Assembly (NCBI RefSeq): GCF_963576545.1
Contig: NW_026870423.1
Location: 186,001 to 250,000, forward strand
Length of the DNA: 64,000 nucleotides
Reading direction: 5' to 3'
Source of the DNA: Limanda limanda
Lineage: Eukaryota > Chordata > Actinopteri > Pleuronectiformes > Pleuronectidae
In this document: positions 1-9,432 of the stretch, in pieces
Layout: each line of letters begins with the position of its first letter
How positions within the stretch are numbered: position 1 is the first letter of the stretch
Program-made: the position numbers and the translations under genes
The notes under the pieces: generated by a model
Databases searched by the model: none
What the model was told of the DNA's origin: nothing
The model's input: the letters and a program-made list of their open reading frames with translations, nothing else

Positions 1-104
1 ATCCCCGAGCTTGTACGACCTTCGGAAGAGGTCGACCGACGAAATTCCCCCAAATCTGAGGAGATATTCTTGAATTACTTTTTTTGTGAAGGTCGGAGAG
101 ACTT
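1..104 (+). repeat. Partial B monomer at the left window edge
   Basis: The window opens at B offset 52 (ATCCCCGAGC) and runs to the end of that monomer. It carries a TGAATTACTT variant in place of TGAATAACTT, which recurs in the B at 1556-1710, one 1606-bp period later. This shows that the first HOR copy extends left of the window. Confidence 0.97.
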
Positions 105-441
105 GCAAGTAGGCTCTACCCCCACTAAATGGGGTTGCGCGCATCGATCGGTACCATCCTTGAGCTTCTCCGACTTTCGGAAGGGTTAGGGTTAGGGTTA
201 GGGATGAAAGCACATAGGAGAAAGAGATATTCTTGAATAACTTTTTTTGTGAAGGTCGGAGAGACTTGCAAGTAGGCTCTACCCCCACTAAATGGGGTAA
301 CGCGCATCGATTGGTACCATCCTTGAGCTTCTCCGACTTTCGGAAGGGTTAGGGTTAGGGTTAGGGATGAAAGCACATAGGAGAAAGAGATATTCTTGAA
401 TAACTTTTTTTGTGAAGGTCGGAGAGACTTGCAAGTAGGCT

Positions 442-463
442 CTACCCCCACTAAATGGGGTAG
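442..463 (+). other. Inverted repeat CTACCCC/GGGGTAG in A (representative)
   Basis: A perfect 7-bp inverted repeat (442-448 and 457-463) flanks an 8-nt spacer, CACTAAAT. It is present in most internal A monomers. The TTGCG marker of first-after-B monomers alters the right arm, and the CTACTCCCAC variant (A at 1393, 2999, 6857, 9914, 14098, 18282, 47180) alters the left arm. Either change leaves a weaker stem. It could extrude as a small hairpin or act as a dyad protein site; no function is shown. Confidence 0.7.
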
Positions 464-508
464 CGCGCATCGATCGGTACCATCCTTGAGCTTCTCCGAC
501 TTTCGGAA

Positions 509-529
509 GGGTTAGGGTTAGGGTTAGGG
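509..529 (+). repeat. Telomere-type tract GGG(TTAGGG)3 inside A (representative)
   Basis: Every normal A has this 21-bp tract at offsets 79-99. It has four GGG runs separated by TTA, which is the minimum for one intramolecular G-quadruplex and is the known core of the vertebrate telomeric quadruplex. About 275 tracts in the window keep all four runs. The thirteen 157-bp A monomers keep three runs, and the A at 23591 has its last run changed to GGA (23689). The G-rich strand is always the + strand. Folding in the cell is inferred, not seen. Confidence 0.95.
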
Positions 530-549
530 ATGAAAGCACATAGGAGAAA

Positions 550-593
550 GAGATATTCTTGAATAACTTTTTTTGTGAAGGTCGGAGAGACTT
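550..593 (+). other. 44-bp block shared by A and B (representative in A)
   Basis: The last 44 bp of A (offsets 120-163) and of B (112-155) are identical in the reference copies. The block starts GAGATATTCTTGAATAAC, then has seven T, and ends GGTCGGAGAGACTT. The rest of A and B differs by 30 percent or more, so this block either was kept in common by exchange or is under constraint, for example as a protein site. It is not invariant. I see TTCATGAAT plus GGTTGGAG in the A at 2999, 6857, 9914, 14098 and 18282, and a G-to-T change that lengthens the T run in the B at 47824 and 57766. Confidence 0.85.
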
Positions 594-1237
594 GCAAGTA
601 GGCTCTACCCCCACTAAATGGGGTAGCGCGCATCGATCGGTACCATCCTTGAGCTTCTCCGACTTTCGGAAGGGTTAGGGTTAGGGTTAGGGATGAAAGC
701 ACATAGGAGAAAGAGATATTCTTGAATAACTTTTTTTGTGAAGGTCGGAGAGACTTGGAAAGTGGTTGCATCTGGACTAATTTGGGTCCTGCGGATCGAT
801 TGGTACCATCCCCGAGCTTGTAAGACCTTCGGAAGAGGTCGACCGACGAAATTCCCCCAAATCTGAGGAGATATTCTAGAATAACTTTTTTTGTGAAGGT
901 CGGAGAGACTTGCAAGTAGGCTCTACCCCCACTAAATGGGGTTGCGCGCATCGATCGGTACCATCCTTGAGCTTCTCCGACTTTCGGAAGGGTTAGGGTT
1001 AGGGTTAGGGATGAAAGCACATAGGAGAAAGAGATATTCTTGAATAACTTTTTTTGTGAAGGTCGGAGAGACTTGCAAGTAGGCTCTACCCCCACTAAAT
1101 GGGGTAGCGCGCATCGATCGGTACCATCCTTGAGCTTCTCCGACTTTCGGAAGGGTTAGGGTTAGGGTTAGGGATGAAAGCACATAGGAGAAAGAGATAT
1201 TCTTGAATAACTTTTTTTGTGAAGGTCGGAGAGACTT

Positions 1238-1392
1238 GGAAAGTGGTTGCATCTGGACTAATTTGGGTCCTGCGGATCGATTGGTACCATCCCCGAGCTT
1301 GTACGACCTTCGGAAGAGGTCGACCGACGAAATTCCCCCAAATCTGAGGAGATATTCTTGAATAACTTTTTTTGTGAAGGTCGGAGAGACTT
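1238..1392 (+). repeat. Reference B monomer (155 bp)
   Basis: This copy shows the common B form. It matches A at 56 of the first 80 positions without gaps, keeps GGTACC, and has a distinct middle (offsets 81-111) with GTCGAC instead of telomeric repeats. It ends in the 44 bp shared with A. Complete B starts not given in other entries are 757, 1238, 1556, 2363, 2844, 3162, 3969, 5903, 6221, 6702 and 7827. Recurrent B variants are GAAAAGTGG for GGAAAGTGG (4939, 12180, 16364, 20222, 22148, 27769, 28087, 31144, 31943, 35312, 42050, 46544, 47824, 55524, 57766), GATTCGTACC for GATTGGTACC (from 23436 rightward), CTTGTAAGACC, and CTGCAGATC for CTGCGGATC. Confidence 0.97.
1304..1325 (+). other. Inverted repeat CGACCT/AGGTCG and palindrome GGTCGACC in B (representative)
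   Basis: CGACCT (1304-1309) and AGGTCG (1317-1322) form a 6-bp inverted repeat around TCGGAAG. The right arm overlaps the 8-bp palindrome GGTCGACC (1318-1325). The corresponding part of A has the telomeric tract and neither element. The variant B at 7020, 10077, 14261 and 18445 changes CGGAAG to CAAAAG in the loop but keeps the stem. Role unknown. Confidence 0.65.
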
Positions 1393-1710
1393 GCAAGTAG
1401 GCTCTACTCCCACTAAATGGGGTAGCGCGCATCGATCGGTACCATCCTTGAGCTTCTCCGACTTTCGGAAGGGTTAGGGTTAGGGTTAGGGATGAAAGCA
1501 CATAGGAGAAAGAGATATTCTTGAATAACTTTTTTTGTGAAGGTCGGAGAGACTTGGAAAGTGGTTGCATCTGGACTAATTTGGGTCCTGCGGATCGATT
1601 GGTACCATCCCCGAGCTTGTACGACCTTCGGAAGAGGTCGACCGACGAAATTCCCCCAAATCTGAGGAGATATTCTTGAATTACTTTTTTTGTGAAGGTC
1701 GGAGAGACTT

Positions 1711-3316
1711 GCAAGTAGGCTCTACCCCCACTAAATGGGGTTGCGCGCATCGATCGGTACCATCCTTGAGCTTCTCCGACTTTCGGAAGGGTTAGGGTTA
1801 GGGTTAGGGATGAAAGCACATAGGAGAAAGAGATATTCTTGAATAACTTTTTTTGTGAAGGTCGGAGAGACTTGCAAGTAGGCTCTACCCCCACTAAATG
1901 GGGTAACGCGCATCGATTGGTACCATCCTTGAGCTTCTCCGACTTTCGGAAGGGTTAGGGTTAGGGTTAGGGATGAAAGCACATAGGAGAAAGAGATATT
2001 CTTGAATAACTTTTTTTGTGAAGGTCGGAGAGACTTGCAAGTAGGCTCTACCCCCACTAAATGGGGTAGCGCGCATCGATCGGTACCATCTTTGAGCTTC
2101 TCCGACTTTCGGAAGGGTTAGGGTTAGGGTTAGGGATGAAAGCACATAGGAGAAAGAGATATTCTTGAATAACTTTTTTTGTGAAGGTCGGAGAGACTTG
2201 CAAGTAGGCTCTACCCCCACTAAATGGGGTAGCGCGCATCGATCGGTACCATCCTTGAGCTTCTCCGACTTTCGGAAGGGTTAGGGTTAGGGTTAGGGAT
2301 GAAAGCACATAGGAGAAAGAGATATTCTTGAATAACTTTTTTTGTGAAGGTCGGAGAGACTTGGAAAGTGGTTGCATCTGGACTAATTTGGGTCCTGCGG
2401 ATCGATTGGTACCATCCCCGAGCTTGTAAGACCTTCGGAAGAGGTCGACCGACGAAATTCCCCCAAATCTGAGGAGATATTCTTGAATAACTTTTTTTGT
2501 GAAGGTCGGAGAGACTTGCAAGTAGGCTCTACCCCCACTAAATGGGGTTGCGCGCATCGATCGGTACCATCCTTGAGCTTCTCCGACTTTCGGAAGGGTT
2601 AGGGTTAGGGTTAGGGATGAAAGCACATAGGAGAAAGAGATATTCTTGAATAACTTTTTTTGTGAAGGTCGGAGAGACTTGCAAGTAGGCTCTACCCCCA
2701 CTAAATGGGGTAGCGCGCATCGATCGGTACCATCCTTGAGCTTCTCCGACTTTCGGAAGGGTTAGGGTTAGGGTTAGGGATGAAAGCACATAGGAGAAAG
2801 AGATATTCTTGAATAACTTTTTTTGTGAAGGTCGGAGAGACTTGGAAAGTGGTTGCATCTGGACTAATTTGGGTCCTGCAGATCGATTGGTACCATCCCC
2901 GAGCTTGTACGACCTTCGGAAGAGGTCGACCGACGAAATTCCCCCAAATCTGAGGAGATATTCTTGAATAACTTTCTTTGTGAAGGTCGGAGAGACTTGC
3001 AAGTAGGCTCTACTCCCACTAAATGGGGTAGCGCGCATCGATCGGTACCATCCTTGAGCTTCTCCGACTTTCGGAAGGGTTAGGGTTAGGGTTAGGGATG
3101 AAAGCACATAGGAGAAAGAGATATTCATGAATAACTTTTTTTGTGAAGGTTGGAGAGACTTGGAAAGTGGTTGCATCTGGACTAATTTGGGTCCTGCGGA
3201 TCGATTGGTACCATCCCCGAGCTTGTACGACCTTCGGAAGAGGTCGACCGACGAAATTCCCCCAAATCTGAGGAGATATTCTTGAATAACTTTTTTTGTG
3301 AAGGTCGGAGAGACTT
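1711..3316 (+). repeat. 1606-bp HOR, copy 2 (A runs 4,2,1)
   Basis: The order is the same as copy 1 with the matching markers at 1874, 2363 and 2999. Differences from copy 1 include ATCTTTGAG in the A at 2037, CTGCAGATC in the B at 2844, and TTCATGAAT plus GGTTGGAG in the A at 2999. Its second half (from 2518) is also the start of the first copy of the 4.2-kb family, so the two repeat orders are nested. Confidence 0.92.
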
Positions 3317-6300
3317 GCAAGTAGGCTCTACCCCCACTAAATGGGGTTGCGCGCATCGATCGGTACCATCCTTGAGCTTCTCCGACTTTCGGAAGGGTTA
3401 GGGTTAGGGTTAGGGATGAAAGCACATAGGAGAAAGAGATATTCTTGAATAACTTTTTTTGTGAAGGTCGGAGAGACTTGCAAGTAGGCTCTACCCCCAC
3501 TAAATGGGGTAGCGCGCATCGATCAGTACCATCCTTGAGCTTCTCCGACTTTCGGAAGGGTTAGGGTTAGGGTTAGGGATGAAAGCACATAGGAGAAAGA
3601 GATATTCTTGAATAACTTTTTTTGTGAAGGTTGGAGAGACTTGCAAGTAGGCTCTACCCCCACTAAATGGGGTAGCGCGCATCGATCAGTACCATCCTTG
3701 AGCTTCTCCGACTTTCGGAAGGGTTAGGGTTAGGGTTAGGGATGAAAGCACATAGGAGAAAGAGATATTCTTGAATAACTTTTTTTGTGAAGGTCGGAGA
3801 GACTTGCAAGTAGGCTCTACCCCCACTAAATGGGGTAGCGCGCATCGATCGGTACCATCCTTGAGCTTCTCCGACTTTCGGAAGGGTTAGGGTTAGGGTT
3901 AGGGATGAAAGCACATAGGAGAAAGAGATATTCTTGAATAACTTTTTTTGTGAAGGTCGGAGAGACTTGGAAAGTGGTTGCATCTGGACTAATTTGGGTC
4001 CTGCGGATCGATTGGTACCATCCCCGAGCTTGTACGACCTTCGGAAGAGGTCGACCGACGAAATTCCCCCAAATCTGAGGAGATATTCTTGAATAACTTT
4101 TTTTGTGAAGGTCGGAGAGACTTGCAAGTAGGCTCTACCCCCACTAAATGGGGTAGCGCACATCGATCGGTACCATCCTTGAGCTTCTCCGACTTTCGGA
4201 AGGGTTAGGGTTAGGGTTAGGGATGAAAGCACATAGGAGAAAGAGATATTCTTGAATAACTTTTTTTGTGAAGGTCGGAGAGACTTGCAAGTAGGCTCTA
4301 CCCCCACTAAATGGGGTAGCGCACATCGATCGGTACCATCCTTGAGCTTCTCCGACTTTTGGAAGGGTTAGGGTTAGGGTTAGGGATGAAAGCACATAGG
4401 AGAAAGAGATATTCTTGAATAACTTTTTTTGTGAAGGTCGGAGAGACTTGCAAGTAGGCTCTACCCCCACTAAATGGGGTAGCGCGCATCGATCGGTACC
4501 ATCCTTGAGCTTCTCCGACTTTCGGAAGGGTTAGGGTTAGGGTTAGGGATGAAAGCACATAGGAGAAAGAGATATTCTTGAATAACTTTTTTTGTGAAGG
4601 TCGGAGAGACTTGCAAGTAGGCTCTACCCCCACTAAATGGGGTAGCGCACATCGATCGGTACCATCCTTGAGCTTCTCCGACTTTCGGAAGGGTTAGGGT
4701 TAGGGTTAGGGATGAAAGCACATAGGAGAAAGAGATATTCTTGAATAACTTTTTTTGTGAAGGTCGGAGAGACTTGCAAGTAGGCTCTACCCCCACTAAA
4801 TGGGGTAGCGCGCATCGATCGGTACCATCCTTGAGCTTCTCCGACTTTCGGAAGGGTTAGGGTTAGGGTTAGGGATGAAAGCACATAGGAGAAAGAGATA
4901 TTCTTGAATAACTTTTTTTGTGAAGGTCGGAGAGACTTGAAAAGTGGTTGCATCTGGACTAATTTGGGTCCTGCGGATCGATTGGTACCATCCCCGAGCT
5001 TGTACGACCTTCGGAAGAGGTCGACCGACGAAATTCCCCCAAATCTGAGGAGATATTCTTGAATAACTTTTTTTGTGAAGGTCGGAGAGACTTGCAAGTA
5101 GGCTCTACCCCCACTAAATGGGGTAGCGCACATCGATCGGTACCATCCTTGAGCTTCTCCGACTTTCGGAAGGGTTAGGGTTAGGGTTAGGGATGAAAGC
5201 ACATAGGAGAAAGAGATATTCTTGAATAACTTTTTTTGTGAAGGTCGGAGAGACTTGCAAGTAGGCTCTACCCCCACTAAATGGGGTAGCGCGCATCGAT
5301 CGGTACCATCCTTGAGCTTCTCCGACTTTTGGAAGGGTTAGGGTTAGGGTTAGGGATGAAAGCACATAGGAGAAAGAGATATTCTTGAATAACTTTTTTT
5401 GTGAAGGTCGGAGAGACTTGCAAGTAGGCTCTACCCCCACTAAATGGGGTAGCGCGCATCGATCAGTACCATCCTTGAGCTTCTCCGACTTTCAGAAGGG
5501 TTAGGGTTAGGGATGAAAGCACATAGGAGAAAGAGATATTCTTGAATAACTTTTTTTGTGAAGGTCGGAGAGACTTGCAAGTAGGCTCTACCCCCACTAA
5601 ATGGGGTAGCGCGCATCGATCGGTACCATCCTTGAGCTTCTCCGACTTTCGGAAGGGTTAGGGTTAGGGTTAGGGATGAAAGCACATAGGAGAAAGAGAT
5701 ATTCTTGAATAACTTTTTTTGTGAAGGTCGGAGAGACTTGCAAGTAGGCTCTACCCCCACTAAATGGGGTAGCGCACATCGATCGGTACCATCCTTGAGC
5801 TTCTCCGACTTTCGGAAGGGTTAGGGTTAGGGTTAGGGATGAAAGCACATAGGAGAAAGAGATATTCTTGAATAACTTTTTTTGTGAAGGTCGGAGAGAC
5901 TTGGAAAGTGGTTGCATCTGGACTAATTTGGGTCCTGCGGATCGATTGGTACCATCCCCGAGCTTGTACGACCTTCGGAAGAGGTCGACCGACGAAATTC
6001 CCCCAAATCTGAGGAGATATTCTTGAATAACTTTTTTTGTGAAGGTCGGAGAGACTTGCAAGTAGGCTCTACCCCCACTAAATGGGGTAGCGCACATCGA
6101 TCGGTACCATCCTTGAGCTTCTCCGACTTTCGGAAGGGTTAGGGTTAGGGTTAGGGATGAAAGCACATAGGAGAAAGAGATATTCTTGAATAACTTTTTT
6201 TGTGAAGGTCGGAGAGACTTGGAAAGTGGTTGCATCTGGACTAATTTGGGTCCTGCGGATCGATTGGTACCATCCCCGAGCTTGTACGACCTTCGGAAGA

Positions 6301-6375
6301 GGTCGACCGACGAAATTCCCCCAAATCTGAGGAGATATTCTTGAATAACTTTTTTTGTGAAGGTCGGAGAGACTT
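2518..6375 (+). repeat. 4.2-kb HOR family, copy 1 (3858 bp; runs 2,1,4,5,5*,1)
   Basis: The unit has 18 A (one of 157 bp at 5420) and 6 B (starts 2844, 3162, 3969, 4939, 5903, 6221). Diagnostic features in order are TTCATGAAT in the single A, a GAAAAGTGG B (4939), TTTTGGAAG in the A at 4287 and 5257, and the short A with TTTCAGAAG at 5420. The same order of markers recurs in the following copies, but this one lacks the CAAAAG change in the second B (3162) and has more private variants, so it is the most diverged member. Confidence 0.9.
5420..5576 (+). repeat. 157-bp A, class 1 (one TTAGGG lost, TTTCAGAAG marker)
   Basis: This A has GGG(TTAGGG)2 and the linked changes GATCAG and TTTCAGAAG. 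The same class sits at 12661, 16845, 20703 and 26330, always third in a five-A run, so one ancestral loss was copied with the HOR. Only three GGG runs remain. Confidence 0.92.
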
Positions 6376-9300
6376 GCAAGTAGGCTCTACCCCCACTAAA
6401 TGGGGTTGCGCGCATCGATCGGTACCATCCTTGAGCTTCTCCGACTTTCGGAAGGGTTAGGGTTAGGGTTAGGGATGAAAGCACATAGGAGAAAGAGATA
6501 TTCTTGAATAACTTTTTTTGTGAAGGTCGGAGAGACTTGCAAGTAGGCTCTACCCCCACTAAATGGGGTAGCGCGCATCGATCGGTACCATCCTTGAGCT
6601 TCTCCGACTTTCGGAAGGGTTAGGGTTAGGGTTAGGGATGAAAGCACATAGGAGAAAGAGATATTCTTGAATAACTTTTTTTGTGAAGGTCGGAGAGACT
6701 TGGAAAGTGGTTGCATCTGGACTAATTTGGGTCCTGCGGATCGATTGGTACCATCCCCGAGCTTGTACGACCTTCGGAAGAGGTCGACCGACGAAATTCC
6801 CCCAAATCTGAGGAGATATTCTTGAATAACTTTTTTTGTGAAGGTCGGAGAGACTTGCAAGTAGGCTCTACTCCCACTAAATGGGGTAGCGCGCATCGAT
6901 CGGTACCATCCTTGAGCTTCTCCGACTTTCGGAAGGGTTAGGGTTAGGGTTAGGGATGAAAGCACATAGGAGAAAGAGATATTCATGAATAACTTTTTTT
7001 GTGAAGGTTGGAGAGACTTGGAAAGTGGTTGCATCTGGACTAATTTGGGTCCTGCGGATCGATTGGTACCATCCCCGAGCTTGTACGACCTTCAAAAGAG
7101 GTCGACCGACGAAATTCCCCCAAATCTGAGGAGATATTCTTGAATAACTTTTTTTGTGAAGGTCGGAGAGACTTGCAAGTAGGCTCTACCCCCACTAAAT
7201 GGGGTTGCGCGCATCGATCGGTACCATCCTTGAGCTTCTCCGACTTTCGGAAGGGTTAGGGTTAGGGTTAGGGATGAAAGCACATAGGAGAAAGAGATAT
7301 TCTTGAATAACTTTTTTTGTGAAGGTCGGAGAGACTTGCAAGTAGGCTCTACCCCCACTAAATGGGGTAGCGCGCATCGATCGGTACCATCCTTGAGCTT
7401 CTCCGACTTTCGGAAGGGTTAGGGTTAGGGTTAGGGATGAAAGCACATAGGAGAAAGAGATATTCTTGAATAACTTTTTTTGTGAAGGTCGGAGAGACTT
7501 GCAAGTAGGCTCTACCCCCACTAAATGGGGTAGCGCGCATCGATCAGTACCATCCTTGAGCTTCTCCGACTTTCGGAAGGGTTAGGGTTAGGGTTAGGGA
7601 TGAAAGCACATAGGAGAAAGAGATATTCTTGAATAACTTTTTTTGTGAAGGTCGGAGAGACTTGCAAGTAGGCTCTACCCCCACTAAATGGGGTAGCGCG
7701 CATCGATCGGTACCATCCTTGAGCTTCTCCGACTTTCGGAAGGGTTAGGGTTAGGGTTAGGGATGAAAGCACATAGGAGAAAGAGATATTCTTGAATAAC
7801 TTTTTTTGTGAAGGTCGGAGAGACTTGGAAAGTGGTTGCATCTGGACTAATTTGGGTCCTGCGGATCGATTGGTACCATCCCCGAGCTTGTACGACCTTC
7901 GGAAGAGGTCGACCGACGAAATTCCCCCAAATCTGAGGAGATATTCTTGAATAACTTTTTTTGTGAAGGTCGGAGAGACTTGCAAGTAGGCTCTACCCCC
8001 ACTAAATGGGGTAGCGCACATCGATCGGTACCATCCTTGAGCTTCTCCGACTTTCGGAAGGGTTAGGGTTAGGGTTAGGGATGAAAGCACATAGGAGAAA
8101 GAGATATTCTTGAATAACTTTTTTTGTGAAGGTCGGAGAGACTTGCAAGTAGGCTCTACCCCCACTAAATGGGGTAGCGCACATCGATCGGTACCATCCT
8201 TGAGCTTCTCCGACTTTTGGAAGGGTTAGGGTTAGGGTTAGGGATGAAAGCACATAGGAGAAAGAGATATTCTTGAATAACTTTTTTTGTGAAGGTCGGA
8301 GAGACTTGCAAGTAGGCTCTACCCCCACTAAATGGGGTAGCGCGCATCGATCAGTACCATCCTTGAGCTTCTCCGACTTTCGGAAGGGTTAGGGTTAGGG
8401 TTAGGGATGAAAGCACATAGGAGAAAGAGATATTCTTGAATAACTTTTTTTGTGAAGGTCGGAGAGACTTGCAAGTAGGCTCTACCCCCACTAAATGGGG
8501 TAGCGCACATCGATCGGTACCATCCTTGAGCTTCTCCGACTTTCGGAAGGGTTAGGGTTAGGGTTAGGGATGAAAGCACATAGGAGAAAGAGATATTCTT
8601 GAATAACTTTTTTTGTGAAGGTCGGAGAGACTTGCAAGTAGGCTCTACCCCCACTAAATGGGGTAGCGCGCATCGATCAGTACCATCCTTGAGCTTCTCC
8701 GACTTTCGGAAGGGTTAGGGTTAGGGTTAGGGATGAAAGCACATAGGAGAAAGAGATATTCTTGAATAACTTTTTTTGTGAAGGTCGGAGAGACTTGCAA
8801 GTAGGCTCTACCCCCACTAAATGGGGTAGCGCACATCGATCGGTACCATCCTTGAGCTTCTCCGACTTTCGGAAGGGTTAGGGTTAGGGTTAGGGATGAA
8901 AGCACATAGGAGAAAGAGATATTCTTGAATAACTTTTTTTGTGAAGGTCGGAGAGACTTGGAAAGTGGTTGCATCTGGACTAATTTGGGTCCTGCGGATC
9001 GATTGGTACCATCCCCGAGCTTGTACGACCTTCGGAAGAGGTCGACCGACGAAATTCCCCCAAATCTGAGGAGATATTCTTGAATAACTTTTTTTGTGAA
9101 GGTCGGAGAGACTTGCAAGTAGGCTCTACCCCCACTAAATGGGGTAGCGCACATCGATCGGTACCATCCTTGAGCTTCTCCGACTTTCGGAAGGGTTAGG
9201 GTTAGGGTTAGGGATGAAAGCACATAGGAGAAAGAGATATTCTTGAATAACTTTTTTTGTGAAGGTCGGAGAGACTTGGAAAGTGGTTGCATCTGGACTA

Positions 9301-9432
9301 ATTTGGGTCCTGCGGATCGATTGGTACCATCCCCGAGCTTGTACGACCTTCGGAAGAGGTCGACCGACGAAATTCCCCCAAATCTGAGGAGATATTCTTG
9401 AATAACTTTTTTTGTGAAGGTCGGAGAGACTT
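6376..9432 (+). repeat. 4.2-kb HOR family, copy 2, internally deleted (3057 bp; runs 2,1,4,6,1)
   Basis: This copy has 14 A and 5 B (B starts 6702, 7020, 7827, 8960, 9278). It matches the full copies up to the A at 8634 and again from the A at 8797. Compared with a 4184-bp copy it lacks exactly 1127 bp, which is six A (one of them short) plus the GAAAAGTGG B. The breakpoints therefore lie at homologous A positions, as unequal exchange between A monomers would give. Confidence 0.92.

Larger units (their letters stand above)
431..593 (+). repeat. Reference A monomer (163 bp)
   Basis: This copy shows the common A form. Offsets 1-80 align without gaps to B. Offsets 12-33 hold the inverted repeat CTACCCC/GGGGTAG. 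Offsets 33-38 are GCGCGC, 39-44 ATCGAT, 41-46 CGATCG and 46-51 GGTACC. Offsets 79-99 are GGG(TTAGGG)3. Offsets 120-163 are the block identical to B, including a run of seven T at 138-144. The frequent A variants are TTGCG for TAGCG at 31-35 (first A after a B), GCACATCG for GCGCATCG, GATCAGTACC for GATCGGTACC, TTTTGGAAG for TTTCGGAAG, CTCTGCCCCC for CTCTACCCCC and ATCTTTGAG or ATCGTTGAG for ATCCTTGAG. These act as markers for tracing duplications. Confidence 0.97.
105..1710 (+). repeat. 1606-bp HOR, copy 1 (A runs 4,2,1)
   Basis: The unit is four A, B, two A, B, one A, B (7x163 + 3x155 = 1606). It has the same markers as copy 2, each displaced by 1606: TAACGCGCATCGATTGG in the second A (268), CTTGTAAGACC in the B at 757 and CTACTCCCAC in the single A at 1393. 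A private change, TTCTAGAATAAC, lies in the B at 757. Confidence 0.93.

Noticed and set aside
509..529. A true telomere or chromosome end
   Set aside because: TTAGGG occurs only as three-hexamer tracts locked in A monomers. No long uninterrupted telomere tract is present in the window.
550..593. Promoter or terminator from the seven-T run and AT-rich TATTCTTGAATAAC
   Set aside because: A T-run could end RNA polymerase III transcripts, but no A-box/B-box pair or transcript evidence is visible, and the element occurs in every monomer.
1308..1325. CENP-B box in B (TTCGGAAGAGGTCGACC region)
   Set aside because: The TTCG and the central A of the known motif are present at the right spacing, but the required CGGG is TCGA here. 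The match is partial and could be chance, so no centromere claim is made.
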